Source: Ignavibacteria bacterium (GTDB lineage Bacteria; Bacteroidota; Ignavibacteria; OLB7). Taken from it: DNA of 64,000 nucleotides. The notes below the pieces were generated by a model. It made no database searches. It saw nothing but the letters and a program-made list of their open reading frames with translations, and was not told the DNA's origin. The translations under genes and the position numbers were made by a program. Shown here piece by piece: positions 1 to 9,252 of this stretch (positions are counted from its first letter, which is position 1; the number at the start of each line of letters is the position of its first letter). Location: positions 496,001 through 560,000 of the forward strand of contig JACKAE010000001.1 in assembly GCA_020635205.1 (NCBI GenBank), in the 5' to 3' direction.

Positions 1-1753
1 CGGAGACGTTAATGCTCTGGCTGTGCTTTCCCGCTTCGTAGCGAACACCCTCGAGCACGTGCTGAACAGCTTCACCTCGAACATCGTATAAAGTAAGGTT
101 CACAGAACCAGCAACTGCTGTGTTGAAGTTGAATTGAGCCTCTCCTTGAGCAGGGTTCGGCACTATTGAGGCAATGTTCAGTTTCCCTGCGTTCGTCGCA
201 TAGTCATCTACACCCGAGGTAAAGCCTTCAACTGTCCAACTTACTGTGTTGCCGTCGCCGTACAGGTTCACAATCACGAAGATCATTGAATTGAACTTCT
301 CGAACGTATATTCTTGATCTACCTCCAAACGCTGCACTTCTATAGCGTTACTCATCACCTTAACTGCGTGAACAATATAGTTTCGGGCGGCTGGATTAAA
401 GCGAATCTTGATTGCGTCTGGATCGTTTTGATTTAACCTACTGTAGCTTGGCAGATATGCTGCAAACCCCTTCAGTAGCACATCACTCGATTTCGTTGTC
501 GTTGGTATTTGTTGACCCGATGTGCCAGCTTTTGTACCTGTTACGTCCAACTGATAGCGAAACTTCGGATCACCCTGGAACTTGGAATCACTCCGGATAT
601 AGTTTGCCACCCAAAACTCAGCAAACACACTCTCAATTGCTGTTGGGTCGGATCCCCCGAGTGCAATTTTTGCCGGCTCAATACCCTGCCCTGATGTTGC
701 CGTCAACTTGTAGAGGAAGTCATCACCAAAACGCTCCGAGAGATAGTGAATCCAGAGCATTGCTCGCTCATACCCACGTAGAATCGTATCGGCACTTCCT
801 GTAGGAAGCGAGAAGTATGAGAAGCGATTCGGACTTGAAAGAAATGAACGGGCATCTCTTTCAAAATATCCGTTCCGCAAACTTGCCACTTCGCTCAGCC
901 CCTCATTGTAGATCCAATGCGCACCAACATCACCACCGGCAGTTTGATAGCGGTTGTAGTTAATCAAGTGCTGGAACTCGTGCGCCATTGTTCCGATAAC
1001 GCCTTCAATCGCTGTGGCACTCTGCCCTCTATTAATCAAGGATTGACGACTGTCGATATAGAGGAGGTTGGTTTCGTTTGAGCCTACTCGGTTTGTTTGG
1101 TCGAACGGACTGAAGTACCCTTCGATAATACCACCCCCACCGAGACCAGGTGGCTCCTCAATATCGGTCAGCAAGAAAGAAGCAATGTGCTCTTCAAACT
1201 TTTGATTGATTGGTGGATTACCGAAGATGTCAATGTCATTGTAGACAATGCCTTTGTTAGGATTGCGAGTGTTTGGTCCCGCCTTTACTTCCTTGGTAAG
1301 TCCCTTTGCTAACGCCTCAATAGTTGCATCAGTAATGGTAGCGTTATCTTTATCATCAACAAAGATCAAAATGGAATCCCCGTTGTAGCGGAGCGTCGCC
1401 TCAATCTCTTTAAATCCATTTTCAGGATTCGCCCGATCTGTGATGTTAAAAAAGAACCCTCCTCCTTGCGTCCGCGACCACCGTTCCCCTTTCTCATGAG
1501 CGGCAGCCCTCGCTACCATTCTCTGGTAAAGTGCAGGGTTATTGGTACGAGTACGCTCCAGTGCAGCATCGTAATCGTAGTCGGCTGCCCAGTGGGAACC
1601 ACAGGTGTAGTATTGTCCATTAACAGTGAAGCCGTGACCTTGGTCTGCACTGTTGTGGTCATCTGTCGTTTGTGCGGCAACTCTCCCCGTTCCAAGAAGA
1701 ATTCCGAGCAGAATTCCCATCAGAGAAATGCCGAAGGCATAGCGTTGTTTCAT
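1..1753 (-). CDS. Secreted M30-like zinc metallopeptidase with T9SS sorting domain, 3' end outside the window
   Basis: Reading leftwards from the ATG at 1753 gives at least 584 codons running off the window. Residues 1-28 form a Sec signal peptide (MKQR, then a hydrophobic stretch, then VAAQ). The zinc site is HEFQH at 258-262, followed about 25 residues later by NEGLSE, the third-ligand motif of hyicolysin-like (M30) gluzincins. The last visible part has the VPNPAQGEAQF pattern that opens a type IX secretion C-terminal domain, so the product is probably exported through the outer membrane and anchored or released. A GGAAG ribosome-binding site sits about 4 bases before the ATG. The peptidase call is solid; substrate unknown. 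Because the C-terminus is cut by the window edge, final length cannot be given. Confidence 0.8.
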   Translation of the reverse strand, partial: MKQRYAFGISLMGILLGILLGTGRVAAQTTDDHNSADQGHGFTVNGQYYTCGSHWAADYDYDAALERTRTNNPALYQRMVARAAAHEKGERWSRTQGGGFFFNITDRANPENGFKEIEATLRYNGDSILIFVDDKDNATITDATIEALAKGLTKEVKAGPNTRNPNKGIVYNDIDIFGNPPINQKFEEHIASFLLTDIEEPPGLGGGGIIEGYFSPFDQTNRVGSNETNLLYIDSRQSLINRGQSATAIEGVIGTMAHEFQHLINYNRYQTAGGDVGAHWIYNEGLSEVASLRNGYFERDARSFLSSPNRFSYFSLPTGSADTILRGYERAMLWIHYLSERFGDDFLYKLTATSGQGIEPAKIALGGSDPTAIESVFAEFWVANYIRSDSKFQGDPKFRYQLDVTGTKAGTSGQQIPTTTKSSDVLLKGFAAYLPSYSRLNQNDPDAIKIRFNPAARNYIVHAVKVMSNAIEVQRLEVDQEYTFEKFNSMIFVIVNLYGDGNTVSWTVEGFTSGVDDYATNAGKLNIASIVPNPAQGEAQFNFNTAVAGSVNLTLYDVRGEAVQHVLEGVRYEAGKHSQSINVS

Positions 1754-1949
1754 GATCTTCCGTTGAACCTATGTGTTAGTGGTGTCGGATTAATGTCAAT
1801 CTCTACAGACTCAGAATCCTATCTGCGGGGAGATAGTGACGAACAAGTCTGGAAGTTATCGTCTTTCGTGGGGAGAATGCAAGCCGTGACTATAGAAAAA
1901 ATAGTATTTCTCTTTTTAGAACATTTGAATGACAAAGGTATTACACCTT

Positions 1950-2855
1950 TTATTCTCCTGTTAAAGGAAGCTCATCACTTTCGGAGAGTTCGGCTCTCTC
2001 CTCAATCTCTTCTTTAGCCAACATCTCATCTTCGATTCTGAACGAAAAGAAAAGAGTTTTGCTAAAAACTGGATAGAACAACGATAGAAGGAGGAAGGTG
2101 CTCACAACGAAAAGAAGCCAAGCAAAAAGTTGTGTCGGGTCGCTCCCCCTGAGAAGAATGCGATCTTTCGCCCCTAAAACCACTCGGCAAACTTCAATAA
2201 GCGATGTGAAGAGAGTATAGAAAGCAAAGAGAAAGAGGAACGTTGCCAGATAAGCCCACCTGTACTCTCTGATAATGTTAAGGCTGATTTTGCCCCACAT
2301 CCGGTAGAGCACTAAGAGAATCGCCAGGAAGAGAGGAAGGAGTTGGTTCTTTACTAACTCTGTGAGGGTGTAGAGAAAATACTCCCATCCCCAAGTCGGA
2401 GCAAACGCCCCAAACAGACCGCCAATACCAGCCTGATAGAATGGATTAACGTAGAGCAGTGCGTAAACCAACAGAAGAACGGAGGCCAAGAGAAAAGTGA
2501 TTGATATTTGGTCAGCCCCGAATAGTCCCTCTTGACTCGGCTTGACCAACTCTTCACCATCTTCTTTCCCCCCACGTAACACAACTCCTCCCTTGAATCC
2601 AAGTCCGAGCATTAGAAGTGCTGCGAACATATTTCGGAACTCCAGTCGCATCACTATGTAGTCGACCCGAAAGGCAAACGATCCTCCCCACAGAAAATCG
2701 CACACAACCACGAAGACCACAGCAACCAAAGCAGTGACGAGTACTTGAGGGACGAACGCTCTCAAGAACTTTAGGTACTCACTCTTCTTAAACTGAGCAT
2801 AGTAATCGAGAAACTCTTGAAGAGTTTGCCGGGATATTGCGGTGAGAGGGTGCAC
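1950..2855 (-). CDS. Multi-pass membrane protein of unknown function
   Basis: A 301-residue product from a GTG at 2855. After an amphipathic N-terminal stretch (EFLDYYAQFKK) it has about six hydrophobic segments (roughly residues 35-55, 70-85, 115-135, 165-185, 200-220, 240-265) and a charged Glu-rich tail. It is the last of three same-strand membrane genes packed together. Its start overlaps the preceding gene by 85 bases, which is unusual; a TTG at 2765 would place the start after that gene's stop but would discard well-formed coding sequence. A frameshift joining the two genes is an alternative. I recognise no family. Confidence 0.6.
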   Translation of the reverse strand: MHPLTAISRQTLQEFLDYYAQFKKSEYLKFLRAFVPQVLVTALVAVVFVVVCDFLWGGSFAFRVDYIVMRLEFRNMFAALLMLGLGFKGGVVLRGGKEDGEELVKPSQEGLFGADQISITFLLASVLLLVYALLYVNPFYQAGIGGLFGAFAPTWGWEYFLYTLTELVKNQLLPLFLAILLVLYRMWGKISLNIIREYRWAYLATFLFLFAFYTLFTSLIEVCRVVLGAKDRILLRGSDPTQLFAWLLFVVSTFLLLSLFYPVFSKTLFFSFRIEDEMLAKEEIEERAELSESDELPLTGE

Positions 2856-3256
2856 ACTGTAATTGGTGAGGTGTTGAGTAGATCAACAGAGCTATGCTCG
2901 TGATCTTCTCTATCAAAAGCAATAGCCAACGGTTTGATCCCACAGACAACAAACGCAGGAATTGCGAAGGCATCGATAACGAGGCGGAAGAGAAGTTCTA
3001 AACCGATGAAAAAAATGACAAGGAAGTCTTCAAGTGAAGAATCTGTGAAGGAAAAGATCCCCGACCCTTTCTTTTGAGATGAATCAAAGTCAACCGGAAC
3101 GATTCGAACATCCGATTGATTGGTCTTTGGGAAATGATACGATTCCAGTTCGGACGAATCGGGTTCAATCGGAACAGGATATGGACTTACCTTCGGCGCT
3201 GGAGATTGCTCTAAATAATCACTCCCTCCCATAGTTTCTGAGTAGATTGTCATCAT
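2771..3256 (-). CDS. Small membrane protein of unknown function, middle gene of a three-gene cluster
   Basis: A 161-residue product if started at the ATG at 3256, which shares one base with the TAA stop of the upstream gene (TAATG), a classic translational-coupling arrangement; a longer start exists at 3292. The N-terminal half is hydrophilic and rich in Pro, Ser and Asp. One long hydrophobic segment (DFLVIFFIGLELLFRLVIDA) follows. The last 30 residues (from SPITVCTLS on) look unlike the rest and lie in the 85 bases shared with the next gene, so the true C-terminus may continue into that reading frame. No family recognised. Confidence 0.5.
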   Translation of the reverse strand: MMTIYSETMGGSDYLEQSPAPKVSPYPVPIEPDSSELESYHFPKTNQSDVRIVPVDFDSSQKKGSGIFSFTDSSLEDFLVIFFIGLELLFRLVIDAFAIPAFVVCGIKPLAIAFDREDHEHSSVDLLNTSPITVCTLSPQYPGKLFKSFSITMLSLRRVST

Positions 3257-3930
3257 TACAAAAGAAGAAAGAGAGAAGTATAGACGCTGCATTCCCCAAC
3301 AATACTACCAAGAGAGAAGAGAAGGAGAAGTGAGGCAAGCACGGGAATTTTATAGTTCCAGAATAATCGAATGTGAGGCTTCTTCTCTCGGGATCGAATA
3401 ATCAGTAGGAGACAAAGGAGGAGAGGAAGAATAAGCGTCAGGCTAACCTGCAGCAGCAGACCACTTTGGCTCGCACTCCCAAACGTTTCTCGTTGACCTC
3501 CCACGCTTACGAACGCCCCTTGCACAATGCAGAGGAAGAGACCAAAGACGAGAAGAAGACCCCACTCACTCCGGCGAACGTTTGTGATGACTTTTCGAAA
3601 GCTGAACTCTTCGTTCCCTTCACTAACTCGCAACAACGCAATTCCGAACAGGGTGTAGAGGAGTAAGTGAAGTCCAACACTTACCTCGGTAAACAGAGGC
3701 AAGGAGATGAGTTGAAAGATCCAGTCCCCTACTTTCGTAATGTCGGAAAGATAGTTCAGGTTATAGAGTTGGTCTACCACCAACGTAAAGCCGCCTGCAA
3801 CGATTAGGTTGATAACCTGAATCAGGACAATTGCAATCAAGGATGTGGTGAAGAGAGGCTTCCCCCCTTTCTTGTAGATGTGATAGACTTCGCGAAGAGT
3901 TAGGCGAATAATCTGGATGAAAGAACCCAT
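3256..3930 (-). CDS. Multi-pass membrane protein of unknown function
   Basis: A 224-residue product starting at ATG 3930. An N-terminal cytoplasmic helix (LREVYHIYKKGGK) precedes about five hydrophobic segments, including LIAIVLIQVINLIVAGGF and LILPLLLCLLLII. It is the first gene of a three-gene leftward cluster and its TAA stop overlaps the ATG of the next gene. The opening resembles the cytosolic arm found before membrane-spanning DUF families, but I cannot name one. The cluster is convergent with nothing and lies directly downstream of ferrochelatase with a gap of about 115 bases, so co-transcription with hemH is possible. Confidence 0.65.
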   Translation of the reverse strand: MGSFIQIIRLTLREVYHIYKKGGKPLFTTSLIAIVLIQVINLIVAGGFTLVVDQLYNLNYLSDITKVGDWIFQLISLPLFTEVSVGLHLLLYTLFGIALLRVSEGNEEFSFRKVITNVRRSEWGLLLVFGLFLCIVQGAFVSVGGQRETFGSASQSGLLLQVSLTLILPLLLCLLLIIRSREKKPHIRLFWNYKIPVLASLLLLFSLGSIVGECSVYTSLFLLL

Positions 3931-4045
3931 GAACGCTGGAAACAGGTTATAGTGAATGCGCTATACAAACACCCTTCCTCGCAAGATTACAATAGCACTC
4001 TATACTCTACAAGTAGCAAGGAGACCACGACACCCACACTCCCTA

Positions 4046-5278
4046 TCATCCGACAACCGCCTCTCCCGGCCAGAGATGTCCTTCAGCAATACATTGGCAG
4101 TTTTCGCAGCGCGTTGTTCTGTCGCTTTCCTTTCCAGTCAACCTCTCTGGCCACGCCGGAACTCCGTTGAGGAGGGCTGTCCCGTTTAAGTGCAACTGCG
4201 CGGCCACAGATTCGGAAAGAGCAGTAATGAACTCAGGATCGTCGTTAAGTCCCCCCGTCACTTCGTAGTGCTCGATACCGAAATGCTTCGCCTCTTCTCG
4301 CACCTCTACGTCAAGCTCGAAGGCTGTTTCTATGTGGTCGGTAACGAAGGCTATCGGGACAACGAGCACAGCCGTTTTACCAGATTCCCCAAGCTCTTTC
4401 AATCGGGTAGGTGTGCTCGGGGTTAACCACTTCGCTGGACCAACTTTGCTCTGGAAGGCAACGTCGAACGGACGATCGTTTCCACGAAGTCGCATCAATC
4501 CCTCTACCGTTGAGTGAACCAGACAACAATATGGATCGCGCCTCTCCAACATCTCATTCAGCGGTGTGCCGTGTGCACTGAAGAGGATGTGAACGTTAGG
4601 GCGAATCTCCTCTGGGAACTTTGCCAACCCTTCGTCAATGCGCCGGCTGAGTGCTTGAAGGTAGCGTGGGTGAAGTGCATATTCCTGCACGTATGTGCTC
4701 GGCCAGACCGGAATCTCTCCAAACTCTTCCAACACCTTCCAGTAGACAAGTGAAGCCCCTGTGGTTGTCTTGGAATAGTGGGGATAGAGTGGAAGAAAAA
4801 CCAGCTTGGTCACTCCATTCCGCTTCATCTGCTCAGCCGCTTCTTCGCTGAACGGATGCCAGTAACGCATCGCCGTGTAGGTGCGAAACGTGACTCCGTT
4901 CGGTTCCCCAAAACGTTCGTTTAGATTTTTCTGTAGTGCTTGAGACTGTTCTTCTGTCAACCGATTGATTGGCGATCCTCCACTTGGATCGATCTGCGCA
5001 TAGTCTTCTCCCACCTTCTTTGCCCGAAGCGTAGAAATCAGTTTGCAGAGAAGATGCCGCGTTATCCCCTTCAATGGGATGTCGATGATTGCCGGATCCA
5101 TGAAGAGATTGTAGAGGAAGGGCTGGACATCTTCACGTTTGTGGGGACCACCTAAATTCAGCAGGACAACCCCGACAACATCTCCGCGCTCAAGGTGGAG
5201 AGCATCGCCACTGAAGTATGAGCCGTCGACGATGCGAGGGTCGAATCGATAGAGTCTGGAAAATTTTACTGGTGTCAT
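4046..5278 (-). CDS. hemH: Ferrochelatase
   Basis: A 410-residue ferrochelatase, which inserts Fe(II) into protoporphyrin IX to make haem. The family opening LLNLGGP followed by DVQPFLYNLFMDP is at about residues 38-65. The active-site His is in FSAHGTP (H236), and the C-terminal metal-site region has EHYEVTGGLNDDPEFI. The protein is longer than a minimal bacterial enzyme: about 34 extra residues precede the core, so a later start is possible. The C-terminus carries CENCQC (C391, C394, C396), which may bind an iron-sulphur cluster as in some ferrochelatases. It lies downstream of the catalase gene in the same orientation, fitting haem supply for catalase, but a terminator at 5443-5473 separates them. 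Confidence 0.93.
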   Translation of the reverse strand: MTPVKFSRLYRFDPRIVDGSYFSGDALHLERGDVVGVVLLNLGGPHKREDVQPFLYNLFMDPAIIDIPLKGITRHLLCKLISTLRAKKVGEDYAQIDPSGGSPINRLTEEQSQALQKNLNERFGEPNGVTFRTYTAMRYWHPFSEEAAEQMKRNGVTKLVFLPLYPHYSKTTTGASLVYWKVLEEFGEIPVWPSTYVQEYALHPRYLQALSRRIDEGLAKFPEEIRPNVHILFSAHGTPLNEMLERRDPYCCLVHSTVEGLMRLRGNDRPFDVAFQSKVGPAKWLTPSTPTRLKELGESGKTAVLVVPIAFVTDHIETAFELDVEVREEAKHFGIEHYEVTGGLNDDPEFITALSESVAAQLHLNGTALLNGVPAWPERLTGKESDRTTRCENCQCIAEGHLWPGEAVVG

Positions 5279-5442
5279 AGTACCAATTGTTCAATATGTC
5301 TGCCGTCGTGAAGATACGATGAGGGAACATCTTGCCGATATGTCGATCCTCTTCGGCTCCTATATCTTCACACGTTTGGTAGCCAAGCAACCACCATCTC
5401 TTCACGCATCTCTTTTAAGAATAAACGAGAACGGATGGGAAA

Positions 5443-5473
5443 AGACCCCGCAGACAGTTTGCCTGCGAGGTCT
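5443..5473 (-). terminator. Rho-independent terminator after catalase
   Basis: Inverted repeat 5443-5453 / 5463-5473 (11 positions, one mismatch) with a short loop; read leftwards it is followed by TTTTCCC. It lies 45 bases after the catalase stop and before hemH. Confidence 0.8.
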
Positions 5474-5517
5474 CTTCTTCGCAATCTAACAGAGATATAT
5501 CAGAAGGAGGCTAAACG

Positions 5518-7023
5518 TTAGAGGCTCTCCTCTACCTGTACGTCCCGCACACCAAGCTCACCTTCGATTGTTTCAACATCCACCTTCAATGCTTCGGCAA
5601 CTCGGCGACCGTAGTCGGTATCGGCTGCGTAGAAGTGCTTCAACTGCCGCTTCTGCACTTCCTCACGGGCTTGACTGAGTGGACCAGCAATTGCCTTTGC
5701 CAAACGATCACGCTCACCATCATCAAAAAGTCGATAGAGATTTCCGGCCTGGGTATAGTCGTCATGTCCCTCACGCGAGTTGTAGCGGTCTACTGTCACG
5801 TCGCCGAGGTGCCAAGCTGGTTCCTTGTATTCAGGGCTCTGCTGCGGTGTTTCGGAGAGACTGTTCGGGAAGTAGTTGGGATTTGACCCATAATCTTGCG
5901 CAGTTGCCATCTGACCATCTCGCTGATAGTTGTGAACTGGGCAGCGAGCTTTGTTCACCGGAAGCTGCTGGAAGTTGTTGCCAACACGATAGCGGTGGGC
6001 GTCCGCATAGCTCATCAGGCGAGCCTGAAGCATTTTATCTGGACTTGCCCCGATTCCCGGAACCAGTGCCGAGGGACTGAACGAAGATTGCTCAACTTCG
6101 GCAAAGTAGTTCTCTGGATTTTTGTTCAGCTCCAACGTTCCAACTTCAATCAATGGGAAGTCGCCGTGTGGCCAAACTTTTGTCAGATCGAACGGATTCC
6201 ACTGGAATTCCTCCGCTTGCTCTTGCGTCATCACTTGAATGTAGAACTTCCAGCGTGGGAACTCTCCCTTTTCAATTGAATCGAAGAGATCGCGTTGGTG
6301 CGACTCGCGGTCCTTCCCAATCAATTCCGTCGCCTCTTCATCCCGCATGTTCTTGACCCCCTGCTCCGTCTTGAAGTGGAACTTGCACCAGACTCTCTCC
6401 CCCTCTGCGTTGATTAGCGAGTAGGTGTGGCTACCATATCCATTCATGTGACGATAGCTTGCCGGAAGTCCACGATCACTGAAGAGAATTGTCACCTGGT
6501 GGAGCGATTCTGGACAGAGCGACCAGAAGTCCCACTGCATATCCATATCCCGCATGTTATCCTTCGGGTGACGCTTCTGCGTGTGGATAAACATGGCAAA
6601 CTTGTGTGGATCGCGCACGAAAAAGACCGGTGTGTTGTTCCCCACCATGTCCCAGTTTCCTTCTTCAGTGTAGAACTTCAAGGCAAAGCCTCGAACGTCA
6701 CGCTCTGCGTCGGCAGCACCACGCTCCCCCGCTACTGTGGAGAATCGAAGGAAGACATCGGTCTGCTTACCAATTTCCGACAGGAAGGCGGCCTTCGTGT
6801 ATTTGGTCACGTCGCTGGTCACCGTGAACGTTCCGAATGCTGCCGATCCCTTAGCGTGGACTATTCGCTCCGGAATTCGTTCCCGGTTGAAGTGCTGCAT
6901 CTGTTCCAGCAGCTGCACATCCTGCATTAGGAGAGGACCACGTGGTCCGGCAGTAATCGAGTTTTCGTTGTCGGCAATGGGCGCACCCTCAGCCGTCGTT
7001 AGTCGTTTCTTTTGCTCATTCAT
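5518..7023 (-). CDS. katA: Monofunctional haem catalase
   Basis: A 501-residue small-subunit (clade 3 type) catalase that disproportionates hydrogen peroxide in the cytoplasm. The distal haem-side catalytic His is H56 in [12 protein letters not shown], the catalytic Asn about N129 in [13 protein letters not shown], and the haem-ligand Tyr is Y339 in [17 protein letters not shown]-region motifs such as [18 protein letters not shown] are present. Length is that expected for the clade. It is divergent from oxyR with 138 bases between them, and an OxyR-like operator lies in that gap, so peroxide induction through OxyR is likely. No anomalies seen. Confidence 0.97.
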   Translation of the reverse strand: MNEQKKRLTTAEGAPIADNENSITAGPRGPLLMQDVQLLEQMQHFNRERIPERIVHAKGSAAFGTFTVTSDVTKYTKAAFLSEIGKQTDVFLRFSTVAGERGAADAERDVRGFALKFYTEEGNWDMVGNNTPVFFVRDPHKFAMFIHTQKRHPKDNMRDMDMQWDFWSLCPESLHQVTILFSDRGLPASYRHMNGYGSHTYSLINAEGERVWCKFHFKTEQGVKNMRDEEATELIGKDRESHQRDLFDSIEKGEFPRWKFYIQVMTQEQAEEFQWNPFDLTKVWPHGDFPLIEVGTLELNKNPENYFAEVEQSSFSPSALVPGIGASPDKMLQARLMSYADAHRYRVGNNFQQLPVNKARCPVHNYQRDGQMATAQDYGSNPNYFPNSLSETPQQSPEYKEPAWHLGDVTVDRYNSREGHDDYTQAGNLYRLFDDGERDRLAKAIAGPLSQAREEVQKRQLKHFYAADTDYGRRVAEALKVDVETIEGELGVRDVQVEESL

Positions 7024-7109
7024 AGGTTGAAACCTTGTTGTTTTTAAGAATTGATGGGAATTTCTCTTGAGAAGTGATAGAAAGTAGAAGAAGGAACATC
7101 ATCAATCAA

Positions 7110-7145
7110 ATCGAATGTTTCTATATTCGCATAGAGATTTTCTAT
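7110..7145. promoter_or_regulatory. Putative OxyR operator between katA and oxyR
   Basis: Four tetranucleotides are spaced like the OxyR consensus (ATAG-7-CTAT-7-ATAG-7-CTAT): ATCG 7110-7113, CTAT 7121-7124, ATAG 7131-7134, CTAT 7142-7145. The outer spacers are 7 bases and the central one 6. The right half is a perfect ATAG-7-CTAT. It ends 16 bases before the oxyR ATG, where binding would also allow autorepression. Confidence 0.6.
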
Positions 7146-7161
7146 TATTGATTTTCAAAAG

Positions 7162-8085
7162 ATGACACTCACACAACTTCAATACATCGTCGCTGTAGAC
7201 ACGCACCGTCACTTTGGGAGAGCGGCAGAGGAGTGCAACGTCTCGCAGCCAACACTGAGCATGCAGATCAGGACATTGGAAGAGGAATTGGGAGCAGAGT
7301 TGTTCGACCGAGGGAGAAAGCCGGTAATCCCAACCGATCTCGGCAGAGAGATTATTGCGCAGGCACGGGTGATTCTTCGAGAGCGGGATCGAGTTGACGA
7401 TATCCTGAAGGATGCGCAGAATAGGATCTCCGGAGAACTGAGCGTCGGCATTATTCCAACACTTGCCCCCTACCTCCTCCCCTTAGTGAGTAAAACCTTT
7501 ACCGAACGCTATCCTGAGGTAACCCTCTCGATCCGAGAACTGACGACGGAAGATATTCTGAGTGAGCTTGCCCGGGATCAACTTGATGCTGGTTTCATTG
7601 CAACGAAGGAAGAACAAGTTGGCATGGCAATCCGCCCTCTCTTCCGCGAAGAGTTCGTCTCCTTTATTGCCCCTAACCATAGGTTATCGCAGGTTGAGAA
7701 TCTGTCAGTAGAGAACCTGGACCTTGAAGACATGTGGATTCTAAGCGAAGGGCACTGTTTTCGCAAGCAGGTGTTGGATCTCTGTCGTGAAGATGACCAC
7801 TCCTGTGGACCAAGGCGTTCGATTCTTTTCGAGAGTGGGAATTTGGAGACTGTCCGCCACATGGTTGAACGAAGTGGTGGCATGACGCTTCTCCCAAAGC
7901 TCGCCACACTTTTCCTCAGCTCTCAGCAGAAGAAGCTGATTCGTTCATTTTCCCCACCTGTTCCATACCGCGAAGTCTCGGTAATCTATGGAAGAGCTTT
8001 TCTGAAGAAGCGGTTGATTGACCTTTACGTAAACTGCATTCTGGAAGTTGTTCCACAGATTGTCGGAGGGATAACGAAGAAGTAG
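7162..8085 (+). CDS. oxyR: Peroxide-sensing LysR-type regulator OxyR
   Basis: A 307-residue LysR-family regulator. The N-terminal winged helix-turn-helix (TLTQLQYIVAVDTHRHFGRAA...SQPTLSMQI) is at 2-60, followed by the periplasmic-binding-like sensor domain. The redox pair sits in GHCFRKQVLDLC as C199 and C208, the same numbers as in Escherichia coli OxyR, so disulfide switching by peroxide is expected to be conserved. It is divergent from the catalase gene, its most likely target, and converges with the DUF6886-like gene 14 bases downstream. The ATG is preceded by the operator described at 7110-7145. Confidence 0.95.
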   Translation: MTLTQLQYIVAVDTHRHFGRAAEECNVSQPTLSMQIRTLEEELGAELFDRGRKPVIPTDLGREIIAQARVILRERDRVDDILKDAQNRISGELSVGIIPTLAPYLLPLVSKTFTERYPEVTLSIRELTTEDILSELARDQLDAGFIATKEEQVGMAIRPLFREEFVSFIAPNHRLSQVENLSVENLDLEDMWILSEGHCFRKQVLDLCREDDHSCGPRRSILFESGNLETVRHMVERSGGMTLLPKLATLFLSSQQKKLIRSFSPPVPYREVSVIYGRAFLKKRLIDLYVNCILEVVPQIVGGITKK

Positions 8086-8099
8086 TTGATTCACCCACC

Positions 8100-8651
8100 T
8101 CAGGTTGGAACTGGATACTTCGAGATAAATCCTTTAGGGGGAGGCGCGGCATTGCCCATGCGAATTATCGAGAACTGAAGAGATGAGTCGGCAACGGCTT
8201 CGCGGAGTTGCCAGAGAGAGGGGGTGATGCGAAGTTCTACATTCTCTTGAAGCAGGCGCGTAAGTGGTGATAGGATTTGCTCTTCAGCAATTGGCGCAAC
8301 AGCTTCGAGAGAGACCCAGTAGCCTGCCCCCTCATCTTGGAGTTTGAACGGAGCGGGATCGAACGTGTAGAGAACAATCTGCTCAACCAGAATACGCTCT
8401 ACCCACCCCGACTCAACAACAATAATTCGCTCTGCAGTTGTCGATCCAATCAAGCGTTCTACGTCCTCTCCCTTGCTCTGCTCCGTCTGCTTGAACGTTA
8501 CCCGAGGGCAATCACGGGGTAGCAGATAGTTTGGTAAATGTTCGCGGTCAATAGCCCAAACCATACTCCCTTCTGCACCCGACCGGGATGGAGCCGGACG
8601 AGGTTCAAAGAGCTTGATTCCGGGAGTGTTGCTGATATGGTAGAGATTCAT
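8100..8651 (-). CDS. DUF6886-like protein
   Basis: 183 residues from the ATG at 8651, chosen because MNLYHISNTPGIKLFEPRP matches the family opening as I remember it; a start 18 bases upstream also exists. The segment SMVWAIDREHLPNYLLPRDCPRV is the other recognisable block. The family has no assigned activity known to me; its His/Arg/Cys pattern suggests a small enzyme but that is inference. No signal peptide or membrane segment. It converges with oxyR and lies just downstream of a lipoprotein gene on the same strand. Confidence 0.7.
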   Translation of the reverse strand: MNLYHISNTPGIKLFEPRPAPSRSGAEGSMVWAIDREHLPNYLLPRDCPRVTFKQTEQSKGEDVERLIGSTTAERIIVVESGWVERILVEQIVLYTFDPAPFKLQDEGAGYWVSLEAVAPIAEEQILSPLTRLLQENVELRITPSLWQLREAVADSSLQFSIIRMGNAAPPPKGFISKYPVPT

Positions 8652-8709
8652 CCGTTTTTTACATATCACCTTGTAGTGACATCTATGCTATTTAGCTGCC
8701 CAAGTCAGG

Positions 8710-9252
8710 TTACTTTCCGAACCTCCTCCTACTTAACAGAGCCTTATAACTCTGTTGCTTTTGCAGACGACCGTTGTGATAGAACTGAAACTCAACAGCT
8801 CCACCCGATCCACTCTGCCAACTCATCGTCTCAACATTATCACCAACAACCATAAATGACCGTGTTTGGTGAACCATTGCCCCGATGCTATTCAACTCTC
8901 GTACAACCCCCGTAAACTCGTCGATTACTACCTCATATCTCGGATAGATACCGAAGTAAAGTCCAGTCGAATCTCGTTTAAAGATTATCTCCGAGTAGAA
9001 GGCTTTTCCCGAAAGATCACCGTAGCGAAGTACATTCTCTGTATAATAGAAGTCGGGATGGTAGTGTGCGATAGCTTGTAGTATTTCTCTCTCTTTGTCG
9101 CTTAACGTTGAGTGTTGCCCTTGTGCAGAAAGAGTTGTTTGGATAGAATCGTTTCCACTTTCTATCAATCTTGGTACTCTCTGCACAGATTCCTTATCAT
9201 GGCAAGAAGCGATAAGGGAAGTCAACAAAACAACAACACCTACCCTTTTCAT
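8710..9252 (-). CDS. Predicted lipoprotein of unknown function
   Basis: 180 residues from ATG 9252, preferred over an upstream start at 9315 because MKRVGVVVLLTSLIASC then makes a proper lipoprotein signal with lipobox IASC (Cys17). The mature part contains a LSDKEREILQAIAHYHPDFYYTEN helix and a beta-rich C-terminal half with GYF/GIYPRYEVVID-type strands. No known domain recognised. It is probably attached to the inner or outer membrane. Confidence 0.65.
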   Translation of the reverse strand: MKRVGVVVLLTSLIASCHDKESVQRVPRLIESGNDSIQTTLSAQGQHSTLSDKEREILQAIAHYHPDFYYTENVLRYGDLSGKAFYSEIIFKRDSTGLYFGIYPRYEVVIDEFTGVVRELNSIGAMVHQTRSFMVVGDNVETMSWQSGSGGAVEFQFYHNGRLQKQQSYKALLSRRRFGK

